From: Sympetrum striolatum
Taxonomy: Eukaryota > Arthropoda > Insecta > Odonata > Libellulidae
Reading direction: 5' to 3'
Length of the DNA: 64,000 nt
NCBI GenBank assembly: GCA_947579665.1
Contig: OX388351.1
Coordinates: 54,568,939 to 54,632,938, forward strand
Shown: positions 22,621 to 35,880 of the stretch, piece after piece
How positions within the stretch are numbered: the first letter of the stretch is position 1
Layout: every line of letters starts with the position of its first letter
The notes under the pieces: model-generated
Database searches by the model: none
Told to the model about the DNA's origin: nothing
Seen by the model: only the letters and a program-made list of their open reading frames with translations
Program-made: the position numbers and the translations under genes

Positions 22621-23138
22621 ATCCATAAATTTCCACATTTTATCAAGATATTATGGAAAAAAGCAGCATAAACGAATAATTTTAGCGAAATTTCAATTTT
22701 TTCCTCTTTTTTTCCTTAATTTCCTCATTTTATCGACATATTATAAAAAAAAGAAACAAAAACAGATAGTTTTGGCGAAATTTTAATTGTATTCCTCTTT
22801 TTATTTCTTAATTTTCCTCATTTAATCAAAATATTATCGAGAAAAGATACAAAAACAGATAATTTTGGCGAAATTTCAATTTTTTTCATATTTTGTTTCC
22901 TTAATTTCCTCATTTTAACGAGATATTATCGAAAAAAGAAACAAAAACAGATAATTTTGGCGAAATTTTAATTTTATTCCTCTTTTTTTCCTTAATTATA
23001 CTCATTTTATCGATATATTACCGAAAAAACAAGAAAAACGAATAATTTTATCGAAATTTCAATTTTTTCCCTCTTTTTATTTCTTAATTTTCCTCATTTA
23101 ATCAAAATATAATCGAGAAAAGAAAAAAAACCAGATAA

Positions 23139-23170
23139 TTTAATTAATTTTAATTAAAATATTAATTAAA
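23139..23170. repeat. A/T-only nested palindrome, copy 2
   Basis: Second copy of the nested palindrome of 19261-19292, within the ~0.6-kb block repeated at an offset of about 3878. It has the same arms and the same 14-bp central palindrome. Confidence 0.85.
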
Positions 23171-25084
23171 TTTAATTAATTTTAATTTTATTCCTCTTTT
23201 TTTCCTAAATTATCCTCATTGTATCGATATATGACCGAATAAAGCAACAAAAACGATATACTCTTTTTATCCATAGATTTCCTCATTTTATCGATATATT
23301 ATCGAAAAAAGCAACAAAAACGAAAAATTTTAGCGAAATTTCAATTTTTTTCTCCTTTTTATCCTTAATTTTCCTCATTTTATCGAGATGTTATCGAAAA
23401 TAGAAACAAAAACAGATAATTTTGGTGAAATTTCAATTTTAATCCTCTTTTTTTTTCCTTAATTATCCTCATTTAATTGATATATGACCGAGAACGCAAC
23501 AAAATTGAATAATTTTAAGGATATTTCAATTCGTTTCCTCTTTGTTTTACTTAATTAACCTCATTTTATCGAGTAAATATCGCAAAAATCAACAAAAACG
23601 AATAATGTTGTTGAAATTTAGTTTTTTTTCCTTATTTTTCGTCTTTTTTTTGAGATATTATCGAAAAAAGCATCAAAAACGAATAATTTTAGGGAAATTT
23701 CAATATTTTGCCCCTTTTTTATCATTAATTTTCCCCATTTTATAGAGATATTACCGAGAAAAGCAACAAAAACGAATAATTTTATAGAAATTTCAATTTT
23801 TTTCCTCTTTTTATTCCTTGATTATCCTCATCTTATCGAGAAATTATCGTAAAAATCAACCAAAACGAATTAGTTTTGCGAAATTTCAATTTTTTCCCTC
23901 TATTTATCCATTAATTTCCTCATTTTATCGATATATTATCGAAAAAAGCAACAAAAACGATAACTTTTTGCGAAATTTCAATTTTTTTCCTCTTTTTTTT
24001 CCTTAATTTTCCCCATTTCATCGATATATTATCGAAAAAAGAAAAAAAAACAGATAATTTTGGCGAAATTTGAATTTTATTCCTCTTTTTTTCCTTAATT
24101 ATCCTCATTTTACCGATATATGACCGAAAAAAGCGACAAAAACGAATTATTATAGCAAAATTTCAATTTTTTCATTTTTCTTTTTCTTATATTTTCCTCG
24201 TGTTATCGAGATATTATCGAATAAAGAAACAAAAACGAATAATTTTAGCGAAATTTCAATTTTTTTCCTCTATATTTTCCTTAATTTTCCTCATTTTTTT
24301 GAGATAATATCGAAAAAAGTAACAAAAAAGAATAATTTTACGGAAATTTCAATATTTTGACTCTTTTGTATCCCTAATTTTCCTCATTATACCGAGATAT
24401 GACCGAAAAAAGCAACAAAAACGAATAATTTTTGTGAAATTTCAATTTTTTTCCTCTTTTTATTCCTTGATTATCCTCATCTTATCGAGAAATTATCGTA
24501 AAAATCAACCAAAACGAATTAGTTTTAAGAAATTTCAATTTTTTCCCTCTGTTTATCCATAAATTTCCTCATTTTATCGATATATTATCAAAAAAAGCAA
24601 CAAAAACGAAAAATGTTAGCCAAATTTCAATTTTTTTCTCCTTTTTATCCTTAATTTTCCTCATTTTATCGAGATATTATCGAAAAAAGAAACAAATACA
24701 GATAATTTTGGCGAAATTTCAATTTTAATCCCCTTTTTTTTCTTAATTATCCTCATTTAATTGACATATGACCGAAAAATGCAACAAAATTGAATAATTT
24801 TAGCGAAATTTCAATTCGTTTCCTCTAGGTTTTCCTTAATTATCCTCTTTTATCAAGATATTATCGCAAAAAGCAACATAAACAAATAATTTTAGCGAAA
24901 TTTAAATTTTTTTCCTTTATTTTCCTTCATTTCCTCATTTTATCGAGATATTATCGAAAAAAGCAACAAAAACGAATAATTTCAGGGAAATTTCAATATT
25001 TTGTCACTTTTTCTTTCCTTGACTATCCTCATTTTATCCATATATGGTCGAAAAAAGCAACAGAAAAGAATACTTTTCGCAAAA

Positions 25085-27600
25085 GGACCCGAGTTCGATG
25101 ACTAGAGGTCGATAACCGGAGATCGACTGCGCGAGGTCAAATCAAGGATGACTTACGGTCTATGACCCGAGGTCAATGACCCTAGGTCGATGACTCGAGG
25201 TTAATGACCCGAGGTCAATGACCCGAGGTCGATGACTAGAGGTCGATAACTGGAGATCGACTGCGTGAGGTCATATCAGGGATGACCTACGGTCTATGAC
25301 CCGAGGTCAATTACCCTAAGTCAATGACTCGAGGTCAATGACACGAGGTCGATGACCAGATGTCGATGACCCAAGGTCGATGACCCAATGTCGATGAGCC
25401 GAGGTCGATGACCCGAGGTCGTTGACCCGAGTTCAATGACCCAGGTTGATGACCCGAGGTCAATGACCCGAAGTCGATGCCTAGATGTCGATAACCGGAG
25501 ATCGACTGCGTAAGGTCAACTCCGGGTTTTCGACTCCGGGAGGTGGACTGCGTGAGGTCGACTCCGGGAGATCGACTCCGGGATGTCGGCTCCGGGAGGT
25601 CGACTCCGGTAGGTCGACTCCGGGAGTTCGACTCCGGGAGTTCGACTCCGGGAGATCGACTCCGGGAGATAGACTCCGGGAGGTTGACTTTGGGAGGTCG
25701 AATCCGGGATGACTTACGGTCTATGACCAGAGGTCAATGACCCTAGGTCGATCACCCGATGTCGATGACCCGAGGTCGATGACCCGAGGTCGATGACCCG
25801 AGGTCGATGACCCGAGGTCAGTGAACCGAGGTCGATGACCCGAGGTCAGTGAACCGAGGTCGATGACCTAAGGTCAATGACCCGAGGTCGATGACCCTAA
25901 GTCAATGACCCAGGTTGATGACCCGAGGTCAATGCCCTGAAGTCCAAGACTAGAGGTCGATAACCGGAGATCAACTGCGTGAGGTCGAATGCGGGATGAC
26001 TTACGGTCTATGACCCGAGGTCAATGAACCTAGGTTGATGACTCGAGGTCAATGACCCGAGGTTGATGACCCGATGCAGATGACCCGATTTCGATGACCC
26101 ATGGTCGATGACCCAATGCCGATGACCCGAGGTCGATGACCCGAGGTCGATGACTCGAGGTCAATCACCCGAGGTTGATGACCCGATGTCGATGACCCGA
26201 TGCCGATGACCCGATTTCGATGACCCAAGGTCGATGACCCAATGCAGATGACCCGAGGTCGATGACTCGAGGTCAATGACCCGTAGTCGATGACCTGAGG
26301 TCGATGACCTGAGGTCAATGACCCGAGGTTGATGACCCGAGGTCAATGACCCGAGGTCAATGACCCGAAGTCGATGACTAGAGGTCGATAACCGAGGATC
26401 GACTGCGTGAGGTCGACTCCGGGAGGAGGACTCCGGGATGTCGACTCCGGGATGTTGGCTCCGGGAGGTCGGCTCCAGGAGGTCGACTCCGGGAGGTCCA
26501 CTCCAGGAGGTCGACTCCGGGAGGTCGACTCCGGGAGGTCGACTCCGGGAGGTCGACTCCGGGAGGTCGACTCCTGGAGGTCGACTCCGGGTGGTCGACT
26601 CCGGGATGTCGACTCCGGGAGGTCGACTCTGGTAGGTCGACCACGGGGATGACTTACGGTCTATAACCCGAGGTGAATGACCCTATTTCGATGACTCGAG
26701 GTCGAATACCCGATGCAGGTGACCCGAGGTCGATGACCCGGGATCGATGACGCATGATCGATTCGGTGAGGTCTATTCTGGGAGGTCGTTTACGGGATGT
26801 CAATTCAGGCAGGACAGTTATGAGACGTCGACTCCGGTAGGTAAAATCGTGGTGGTCGAATTCGGAAGATTAAGTCTGGAAGGTTGACCTCGAGAGGTCG
26901 ATTCCGGGTGTCCACCCCAGTAGGTCGAATTCAGGAGTTTTCCTTTGGAATGTCGACTCCGGGATGTCGATTCCGTTAGGTCGACTCCGGGATGACTTAC
27001 AGTCTATGACCCTAGGTCAGTGACCCTAGGTCGATGACTCGAGGTCGATGACCCGATGTCGATGAACCGAGGTCGATGACCCGAGATCGACTCGGTGAGG
27101 TCAATTCCGGGAGGTCAATTCAGGCAAGACAGTTATGAGAAGTCGACTCCGGTAGGTCAACTCGGGGAGGTCGAATTCGGGAGGTCGAGCTCGACTCCGG
27201 CAGGTTGATTCCGGCAATTGACTTATGGAGGCCGACTCCAGAATTTCGACTTCATGCGGTCGACTCCGGAAAGTTGGACCCGATAAATTGAATTCAATAT
27301 CCGGAGTTCGATGACCCACTGTCTATAACCCGAGGATGAACTCCCACAGTCGATGACTTGAGGTCTATGACCCGAGGTCAATGAACCGAGGTCAATGTAA
27401 CCGAGGTTGTTGACCCAAGGTCTAGAATTTCGACTCCATGTGGGCGACTCAGGAAAGTCGGACCCGATAACATCTATTCAATATCCGAAGATCGATGTCC
27501 CATTGTCGATTACCCGATGTCGATGCCCCGAGGTCGATGACGCGATGTCGATGACCCGAGGTCGGTGTCTCGAGATTGACTCCGGGAGGTAGACTCCGGG
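25085..27600. repeat. CG-rich 14-bp satellite, block 4
   Basis: Alternating cassettes as in blocks 2 and 3. Type B prevails about 25085-25505, 25708-26400 and 26646-26760; type A about 25506-25707 and 26401-26645. The region 26760-27600 is degenerate, with the ~315-bp duplication anchored by TCAATTCAGGCA at 26800 and 27115. The marker GGATGACTTACGGTCTATGA recurs at cassette borders. Overall structure and variants are closest to block 3. The right edge meets the module at the same point as the other three blocks. Confidence 0.95.
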
Positions 27601-28381
27601 TGTCCATTTATATGCACTAAATACGGGAAAATTAGCGATAAATGGCCTTTGTTTGGAAAATGTAAATTTTTTTTCTTTATTTTGCCTAACATTCCAGTAA
27701 ATTTAGCCGAATATAAACACGTTTTATGTAGTTCGCGAAGTCGTTTCATATTTTGAAAACAAATTACACTGATATAAGCAAATTAGTGAAAAACGGCGAA
27801 AAACAGGAAGCTTGTTCATGTTTGGAATTGTTTTTAAGTTTCTAGCAAGATCATTCCATATTTTGAAGAAAATTCCACTTTTAAAACCAAATAACAGGAC
27901 AATCGGTGAAAACAGGGCATTTCTTACAATTTCTTTATTTTTTTGGCTGTACTTTACATACATTCGAGGAAAGCTAGTGGAAGTTGGACTTGTTTTTGAG
28001 ATCTAAGCGAGATCTTTGAATATTTTGAACAAAACTCTTTATTTAATCATCAAATTAAGGAAAACTGTGCAATTTTTCGAAAATATTTGGTTATTTAGCT
28101 GTACCTTGCCTAAAATTCGCGAAAACATACTTGTATTTGGACGAGTTTTTATTATATCAGAATGCTCTTCCCCAATATTGAACAGAAACTTAATTTTTAT
28201 TAGCATATTAGGTATAAATCGGCGAAAAATGGGCATTTTTTCGAAATCTTTCAGTTTTTTGCCTTATTTTGCATAAAATTCAAGTAAATCGAAAGAATAT
28301 GTGGACTCGTTTCGAGGATCTATGGGAATTAGATCCATATTTTGAAGAACGAATCTACCTTTATGACCAAACTAGCTGAAG
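27601..28381. repeat. Degenerate ~160-bp tandem repeat module, copy 4
   Basis: Fourth copy of the module, at an offset of 12107 from copy 3 and nearly identical to it, with one early difference (GCACTAAATACGGG instead of GCACAAAATACGGG). Internal anchors fall near 27747, 27857, 28019, 28173 and 28336. Confidence 0.8.
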
Positions 28382-28405
28382 CGCACGTTGATTCTCAACG
28401 GGGAA

Positions 28406-28413
28406 TATAAAAG
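28406..28413 (+). promoter_or_regulatory. TATA-box-like motif TATAAAAG (tail copy 4)
   Basis: Same motif and spacing as in the other tails. It points into the >35-kb AT array 4. Functional status unknown. Confidence 0.25.
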
Positions 28414-28540
28414 TAAAACATATTTTATTCGACTCCGCACGACTATTTATCTGTTTTAATTCTTCAAAAGAAATGTAGCCTGCTACCGATTAAAGTGAAG
28501 ATTAGATTTGTGCTTTATGGAAACCCATCTAAGCGATCTT

Positions 28541-28551
28541 GGTTCGAAACC
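28541..28551 (+). promoter_or_regulatory. tRNA B-box-like motif GGTTCGAAACC (tail copy 4)
   Basis: Intact B-box-like match as in tail copy 3, with the same T-arm-like flanks. No full tRNA fold. Confidence 0.25.
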
Positions 28552-28590
28552 AGCAAAATAATCGAATAAAATTGAGACAGTACGTCCTTC

Positions 28591-29920
28591 CGAGATAATA
28601 TCGAAAAAAAAAAAACAAATAATTTTGGCGAAATTTCAATTTTATTCCCCTTTTTTTCCTTAATTTCCTCATTTTATCGAGATATTATCGAAAAAAGCAA
28701 CAAAAACGAATAATTTTAGGGAAATTTCGATATTTTGCCTCTTTTTTTCTATAATTTTCCTCACTTTGTCGATTTATGACCGAAAAAAGCAACAAAAACG
28801 AATAATTTTAGCGAAATAACAATTTTTTTCCTCTTTTTTTTCTTAATTATCCTCATTTTTTTGAGAATTTATCGTAAAAAGCAACAAAAACGACTTAAAT
28901 TTGAGAATTTTCAATTTTTTCCCTTTTTATCCATAAATTTCATCATTTAATCGAGAGATTATCGAAAAAAGCAGCAATAACGAATAATATTCGCGAAATT
29001 TCAATTTTTTTCTTGTACTTCTCCCTTAACTTTTATCATTTTATCGAGATGTGACCGAAAAAAGCATTTAAAACTAAAACTTTTAGCGAATTTTCAATTT
29101 TTTTCATATTTTTTTTCCTTAATTTCCTCATTTTAACGAGATATAACCAAAAATAGAAACAAAAACAGATAATTTTGGCGAAATTTTAATTTTATTCCTC
29201 TTTTTTTTCCTTAATTATACTCATTGTATCGATATATGACCGAATAAAGCAACAAAAACGAATAATTTTAACGAAATTTCATTTTTTTCCTCTTTTTATC
29301 CATAAATTTCCTCATTTTATCGAGATATTATCGAAAAAGCAACAAAAACGAATAACTTAAGCGAAATTCCAATTTTTTTCTCTTTTTTTTCCCTTAATTT
29401 TCCTCATTTTATCAATATATAATCGAGAAAGGAAACAAAAACAGATAATTTTGGCGAAATTTCAATTTTTCCCAATTTTAACCATAATTTTTCTCATTTT
29501 ATCGAGATATTATCGAAAAAAGCAACAAAAACGATATACTTTAGCGAAATTTCAATTTTTTTCCTCTTTTTTTTCCTTAATTTTCCTCAGTTTATCAAAA
29601 TATAATCGATGAAAAAAAACAAAAAACAGATAATTTTTGCTTATTTTCAATTTCATGCATCTTTTTTTCAATAATTTTCCTTATTTTATCATGATATGAC
29701 CGAAAAAAGCAACAAAATTAAATAATTTTAGCGAAATTTCAATTTTTTCCTATTTGTTTTCCTTAATTATACTCATTTTATCAAGATATTATCGAAAAAA
29801 GAAACACAAACGAATAATTTTACGGAAATTTCAATATATTGACTGTTTTTTTTACCTAATTTTACTCATTATATCGAGGTATGATCGAAAAAGCAACAAA
29901 AACGAAAACATTTAGCGAAT
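28591..29920. repeat. Array 4 leading segment, related to array 3
   Basis: After one monomer like the start of array 3, the sequence at about 28680 jumps to what lies at about 17763 in array 3 (CGATATTTTGCCTC, then CTCACTTTGTCGATTTATGA). About 1.2 kb, or roughly 13 monomers, is thus missing here. Later parts match about 18240-18360 and then 19680-20300 of array 3, again with monomers missing between. This is consistent with repeated unequal exchange. Confidence 0.75.
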
Positions 29921-32900
29921 TTTCAATTTTTTTCCTCTATTTTTCTTTAATTTCCTCATTTTATCGAGATATTATCGAAAAAAGAAACAAAAACAGATAA
30001 TTTTGGCGAAAGTTTAATTTTATTCCTCTTTTTTTCCTTAATTATACTCATTTATCTATATATTACCGAAAAAACAACAAAAATTAATAATTTTAGCGAA
30101 ATTTCAATTTTTTCCTCTTTTTCTTCCTTAAATTTCCTCATTTTATCAAAATATAATCGAGAAAAGAAACAAAAACAGATAATTTTGGTAGAATTTCAAA
30201 TTTATGCCTCTCTTTTTATAATTTTCCTTATTTTATCATGATATGACCGAAAAAAGCAACAAAATTGAATAATTTTAGCGAAATTTCATTTTTTTTCCTC
30301 TTTGTTTTACTTAATTATCCTTATTTTATCGATAAAATATCGTAAAAATCAACAAAAACGAATAATTTTATCGAAATTTAGTATTTTTCCCTTATTTTTC
30401 GTCATTTTTTTGAGATATTATCGAAAAAAGCATCAAGAACGAATAATTTTGGGGAAATTTCAATATTTTGCATGTTTATTATCCTTAATTTTCTTCATTT
30501 TATCGAGACATCACCAAGAAAAGCAACAGAAAAGAATAATTTTAGCAAAATTTCAATTTCTCTCCTCTTTTTTTCCTTAATTTTCCTATTTTTATCGAGA
30601 AATTATCGAAAAATAAACAAAAACGAATAATTTTTCGAAAATTCAATTATTTTCCTCTTTTTTTTTCCTTAATTTTCCTCAATATATCGAAATCGTATCG
30701 AAAAAAGCAACATAAATGAATAATTTAAGCTAAATTTTAAATTTTTTCCACTTTTATTTCCTTAATTGCCCTAATGTTATCAAAATATGAAAAAAAGCAA
30801 CAAAAAATAATAATTTAAGCGAAATTTCAATTTTTTTCCTCAATTTTTTCCTTAATTTTCCTCATTTTTTCGAGATATTATCAAAAAAGCAACAAAAACG
30901 AACAATTTTAGGGAAATTACAATATTTTTCCTTTTTTTCCTATAATTTTCCTCATTTTATCGAGATATGAACGAAAATAGCAACAAAAACGAATAATTTT
31001 TGCGAAATTTCAATTTTTTTCCTCTTTTTATTCCTTGATTATCCTCATCTTATCGAGAAATTATCGTAAAAATCAACCAAAACGAATTAGTTTTGCGAAA
31101 TTTCAATTTTTTCCCTCTGTTTATCCATAAATTTCCTCATTTTATCGATATATTATCGAAAAAAGCAACAAAAGCGAAAAAGTTTAGCAAAATTTCAATT
31201 TCTTTTCTCCTTTTTATCCTTAATTTTCCTCATTTTATCGAGACATTATCGAAAAAAGAAACAAAAACAGATAATTTTGGCGAAATTTCAATTTTAATCC
31301 TCTTTTTTTTCCTTAATTATCATTATTTAATCGATATATGACCGAAAAAAGAAACAAAAACGAAAAATTTTTGCGAAATTTCAATTTTTTTCCTCTTTTT
31401 ATTCCTTGATTATCCTCATTTTATCGAGAAATTATCGTAAAAATCAACCAAAACGAATTAGTTATGCGAATTTTAATTTTTTTCCACTATTTTTCTTTAA
31501 TTTCCTCATTTTATCGAGATATTATCGAAAAAAGAAACAAAACCAGATAATTTTGGCGAAAGTTTAATTTTATTCCTCTTTTTTTCCTTAATTATACTCA
31601 TTTATCTATATATTACCGAAAAAAACAACAAAAATTAAAAATTTAGCGAAATTTCAATTTTTTCCTCTTTTTCTTCCTTAAATTTCCTCATTTTATCAAA
31701 ATATAATCGAGAAAAGAAACAAAAACAGATAATTTTGGTATAATTTCAAATTTACGCCTCCTTTTTTATAATTTTCCTTATTTTATCATGATATGACCGA
31801 AAAAAGCAACAAAATTGAATAATTTTAGCGAAATTTCAATTTTTTTCCTCTTTGTTTTACTTAATTATCCTTATTTTATCGATAAAATATCGTAAAAATC
31901 AACAAAAACGAATAATTTTATCGAAATTTAGTATTTTTTCCTTATTTTTCGTCATTTTTTTGAGATATTATCGAAAAAAGCATCAAGAACGAATAATTTT
32001 GGGGAAATTTCAATATTTTGCATGTTTATTATCCTTAATTTTCTTCATTTTATCGAGACATCACCAAGAAAAGCAACAGAAAAGAATAATTTTAGCAAAA
32101 TTTCAATTTCTCTCCTCTTTTTTTCCTTAATTTTCCTATTTTTATCGAGAAATTATCGAAAAATAAACAAAAACGAATAATTTTTCGAAAATTCAATTAT
32201 TTTCCTCTTTTTTTTTCCTTAATTTTCCTCAATATATCGAAATCGTATCGAAAAAAGCAACATAAATGAATAATTTAAGCTAAATTTTAAATTTTTTCCA
32301 CTTTTATTTCCTTAATTGCCCTAATGTTATCAAAATATGAAAAAAAAGCAACAAAAAATAATAATTTAAGCGAAATTTCAATTTTTTTCCTCAATTTTTT
32401 CCTTAATTTTCCTCTTTTTTTCGAGATATTATCAAAAAAGCAACAAAAACGAACAATTTTAGGGAAATTACAATATTTTTCCTTTTTTTCCTATAATTTT
32501 CCTCATTTTATCGAGATATGAACGAAAATAGCAACAAAAACGAATAATTTTTGCGAAATTTCAATTTTTTTCCTCTTTTTATTCCTTGATTATCCTCATC
32601 TTATCGAGAAATTATCGTAAAAATCAACCAAAACGAATTAGTTTTGCGAAATTTCAATTTTTTCCCTCTGTTTATCCATAAATTTCCTCATTTTATCGAT
32701 ATATTATCGAAAAAAGCAACAAAAGCGAAAAATTTTAGCAAAATTTCAATTTCTTTTCTCCTTTTTATCCTTAATTTTCCTCATTTTATCGAGACATTAT
32801 CGAAAAAAGAAACAAAAACAGATAATTTTGGCGAAATTTCAATTTTAATCCTCTTTTTTTTCCTTAATTATCATCATTTAATCGATATATGACCGAAAAA

Positions 32901-34060
32901 AGAAACAAAAACGAAAAATTTTTGCGAAATTTCAATTTTTTTCCTCTTTTTATTCCTTGATTATCCTCATTTTATCGAGAAATTATCGTAAAAATCAACC
33001 AAAACGAATTAGTTATGCGAATTTTAATTTTTTTCCACTATTTTTCTTTAATTTCCTCATTTTATCGAGATATTATCGAAAAAAGAAACAAAACCAGATA
33101 ATTTTGGCGAAAGTTTAATTTTATTCCTCTTTTTTTCCTTAATTATACTCATTTATCTATATATTACCGAAAAAAACAACAAAAATTAAAAATTTAGCGA
33201 AATTTCAATTTTTTCCTCTTTTTCTTCCTTAAATTTCCTCATTTTATCAAAATATAATCGAGAAAAGAAACAAAAACAGATAATTTTGGTATAATTTCAA
33301 ATTTACGCCTCCTTTTTTATAATTTTCCTTATTTTATCATGATATGACCGAAAAAAGCAACAAAATTGAATAATTTTAGCGAAATTTCAATTTTTTTCCT
33401 CTTTGTTTTACTTAATTATCCTTATTTTATCGATAAAATATCGTAAAAATCAACAAAAACGAATAATTTTATCGAAATTTAGTATTTTTTCCTTATTTTT
33501 CGTCATTTTTTTGAGATATTATCGAAAAAGCATCAAAAACGAATAATTTTAGGGAAATTTCAATATTTTGCATGTTTATTATCCTTAATCTTTTTCATTT
33601 TATCGAGACATCACCAAGAAAAGCAACAAAAAAGAATAATTTTAGCAAAATTTCAATTTCTCTCCTCTTTTTTTCCTTAATTTTCCTAATTTTATCGAGA
33701 AATTATCGAAAAATCAACAAAAACGAATAATATTTCGAAAATTCAATTATTTTCCTCTTTTTTTCCTTAATTTCCTCAATATATCGAAATCGTATCGAAA
33801 AAAGCAACATAAATGAATAATTTAAGCTAAATTTTAAATTTTTTCCACTTTTTTTTCCTTAATTGCCCTAATGTTATCAAAATATGAAAAAAAGCAACAA
33901 AAAATAATAATTTAAGCGAAATTTCAAATTTTTTTCTCAATTTTTTCCTTAATTTTCCTCATTTTTTCGAGATATTATCAAAAAAGCAACAAAAACGAAT
34001 AATTTTAGGGAAATTACAATATTTTTCCTTTTTTTCTATAATTTTCCTCATCTTATCGAG
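29920..34060. repeat. 1.55-kb higher-order repeat, two full units and a partial third
   Basis: The landmark ACTTAATTATCCTTATTTTA occurs at 30309, 31859 and 33410, 1550 and 1551 bp apart (about 17 monomers). The unit start, GCGAATTTTxAATTTTTTTC with CTATTTTTCTTTAATTTCC, recurs near 29920, 31470 and 33020. Units 1 and 2 are almost identical. Unit 3 is more diverged and breaks near 34060, where it joins sequence like 21780 of array 3. A single related landmark at 20709 shows that array 3 holds the precursor monomer order. Confidence 0.9.
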
Positions 34061-35880
34061 AAATTATCGTAAAAATCAACCAAAACGAATTAGTTTTGCG
34101 AAATTTTAATCTTATTCCTCTTTTTTTCCTTACTTATACTCATTACATCGATATATTACCAAAAAAAACAACAAAAACGAATAATTTTAGCGAAATTTCA
34201 ATTTTTTTCCTCTTTCATTTCCCTTAATTTTCCTCATTTCAACGAGATATTATCGAAAAAATCAACAAACGCAAATAATTTAAGCAAAATTACAAATTAT
34301 TTTCACTTTTTTTCCTTAATTTTCCTCATTTTATCAAGATATGATAAAAAAGCAACAAAAACAAATTATATTAGCGAAATTTCATTTTTTTCGCTCTTTT
34401 TATCCATAAATTTCCAAATTTTATCAAGATATTATCGAAAAAAGCAGCATAAACGAATAATTTTAGCGAAATTTCAATTTTTTTCGTCTTATTTTCCTTC
34501 ATTTCCTCATTTTATCGAGATATTATCGAAAAAAGAAACAGAAACAGATAATTTTGGCGAGATTTTAATTTTATTCCTCTTTTTTTTCCTAAATTATACT
34601 CATTTATCAATATATTACCGAAAAAAACAACAAAAAGAAATAATTTTAGCGAAATTTCAATTTTTTTCCTCTTTTTATTCCTTAATTTTCCTCATTTTTT
34701 CAAAATATAATCGAGGAAAGAAGCATAAACAGATAATTTTGGCATTATTTCAAATGTATGCCTCTTTTTTAATAATTTCCCTTATTTTATCATGATATGA
34801 CCGAAAAAAGCAACAAAATTGAATAATTTTAGCGTAATTTCAATTTTTTTCCTCATTGTTTTACTTAATTATCCTCATTTTATCGAGTAAATATCGCAAA
34901 AATCAACAAAAACGAATAATTTTGTTGAAATTTAGTTTTTTTTCCTTATTTTTCGTCATTTTTTTGAGATATTATCGAAAAAAGCATCAAAAACGAATAA
35001 TTTTAGGGAAATTTAAATATTTTGCCTCTTTTTTATCATTAATTTTCCCCATTCTATAGAGATATTATCGAAAAAAGCAACAAAAACGAATAATTTTCGC
35101 GAAATTTCATTTTTTTTCCTCTACTTCTCCCTTAATTTTCATCATTTTATCGAGAAATGACCGAAATAAACAACTAAAACTAAAACATTTAGCAAAATTT
35201 CAATTTTTTTCCACTTTTTTTCCTTAAATTTCCCCATTTTATAACGATGTTATCGAAAAAAGAAACAAAAACAGATAATTTTGGCGAAATTTGAATTTTA
35301 TTCCTCTTTTTTTCCTTAATTATCCTCATTTTATCGATATATGACCGAAAAAAGCGACAAAAACGAATAATTTTAGCAAAATTTCAATTTTTTCATTTTT
35401 CTTTTTCTTATATTTTCCTCGTGTTATCGAGATATTATCGAATAAAGAAACAAAAACGAATAATTTTAGCGAAATTTCTTTTTTTTCCCTCTATATTTTC
35501 CTTAATTTTCCTCATTTTTTTGAGATAATATCGAAAAAAGCAACAAAAAAGAATAATTTTACGGAAATTTCAATATTTTAACTCTTTTGTATCCCTAATT
35601 TTCCTCATTATACCGAGATATGACCGAAAAAAGCAACAAAAACGAATAATTTTTGCGAAATTTCAACTTTTTTCCTCTTTTTATTCCTTGATTATCCTCA
35701 TTTTATCGATATATTATCGAAAAAAGCAACAAAAACGAAAAATGTTAGCGAAATTTCAATTTTTTTCTCCTTTTTATCCTTAATTCTCCTCATTTTATCG
35801 AGATATTATCGAAAAAAGAAACAAAAACAGATAATTTTGGCGAAATTTCAATTTTAATCCTCTTTTTTTTCCTTAATTAT
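34061..35880. repeat. Array 4 segment without a clear tandem higher-order unit
   Basis: About 20 AT monomers. Parts resemble array 3 at about 18480-18800 and 23540-24600, for example the shared CATTACATCGATATATTACC and TTTTTTCATTTTTCTTTTTC variants. I see no tandem higher-order repetition within this stretch and no gene. Confidence 0.7.

Larger units (their letters stand above)
16484..25084. repeat. AT-rich ~92-bp satellite, array 3
   Basis: About 94 head-to-tail monomers, all in the same orientation. The first part (to about 16900) resembles arrays 1 and 2. The interior holds blocks repeated within the array: about 18700-19330 is repeated at about 22580-23230 (offset ~3878), and about 21520-22070 is tandemly duplicated (offset 551). 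Segment 19430-20270 matches parts of arrays 2 and 4. Two monomers carry a nested A/T-only palindrome (19261-19292 and 23139-23170). The array ends near 25084 at the AATACTTTTCGCAAAA junction, as arrays 1 and 2 do. No gene. Confidence 0.95.
28382..28590. other. Low-copy tail between module and AT satellite, copy 4
   Basis: Fourth copy of the tail, with TATAAAAG at 28406-28413 and GGTTCGAAACC at 28541-28551. It leads into the longest AT array of the window. Confidence 0.6.
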
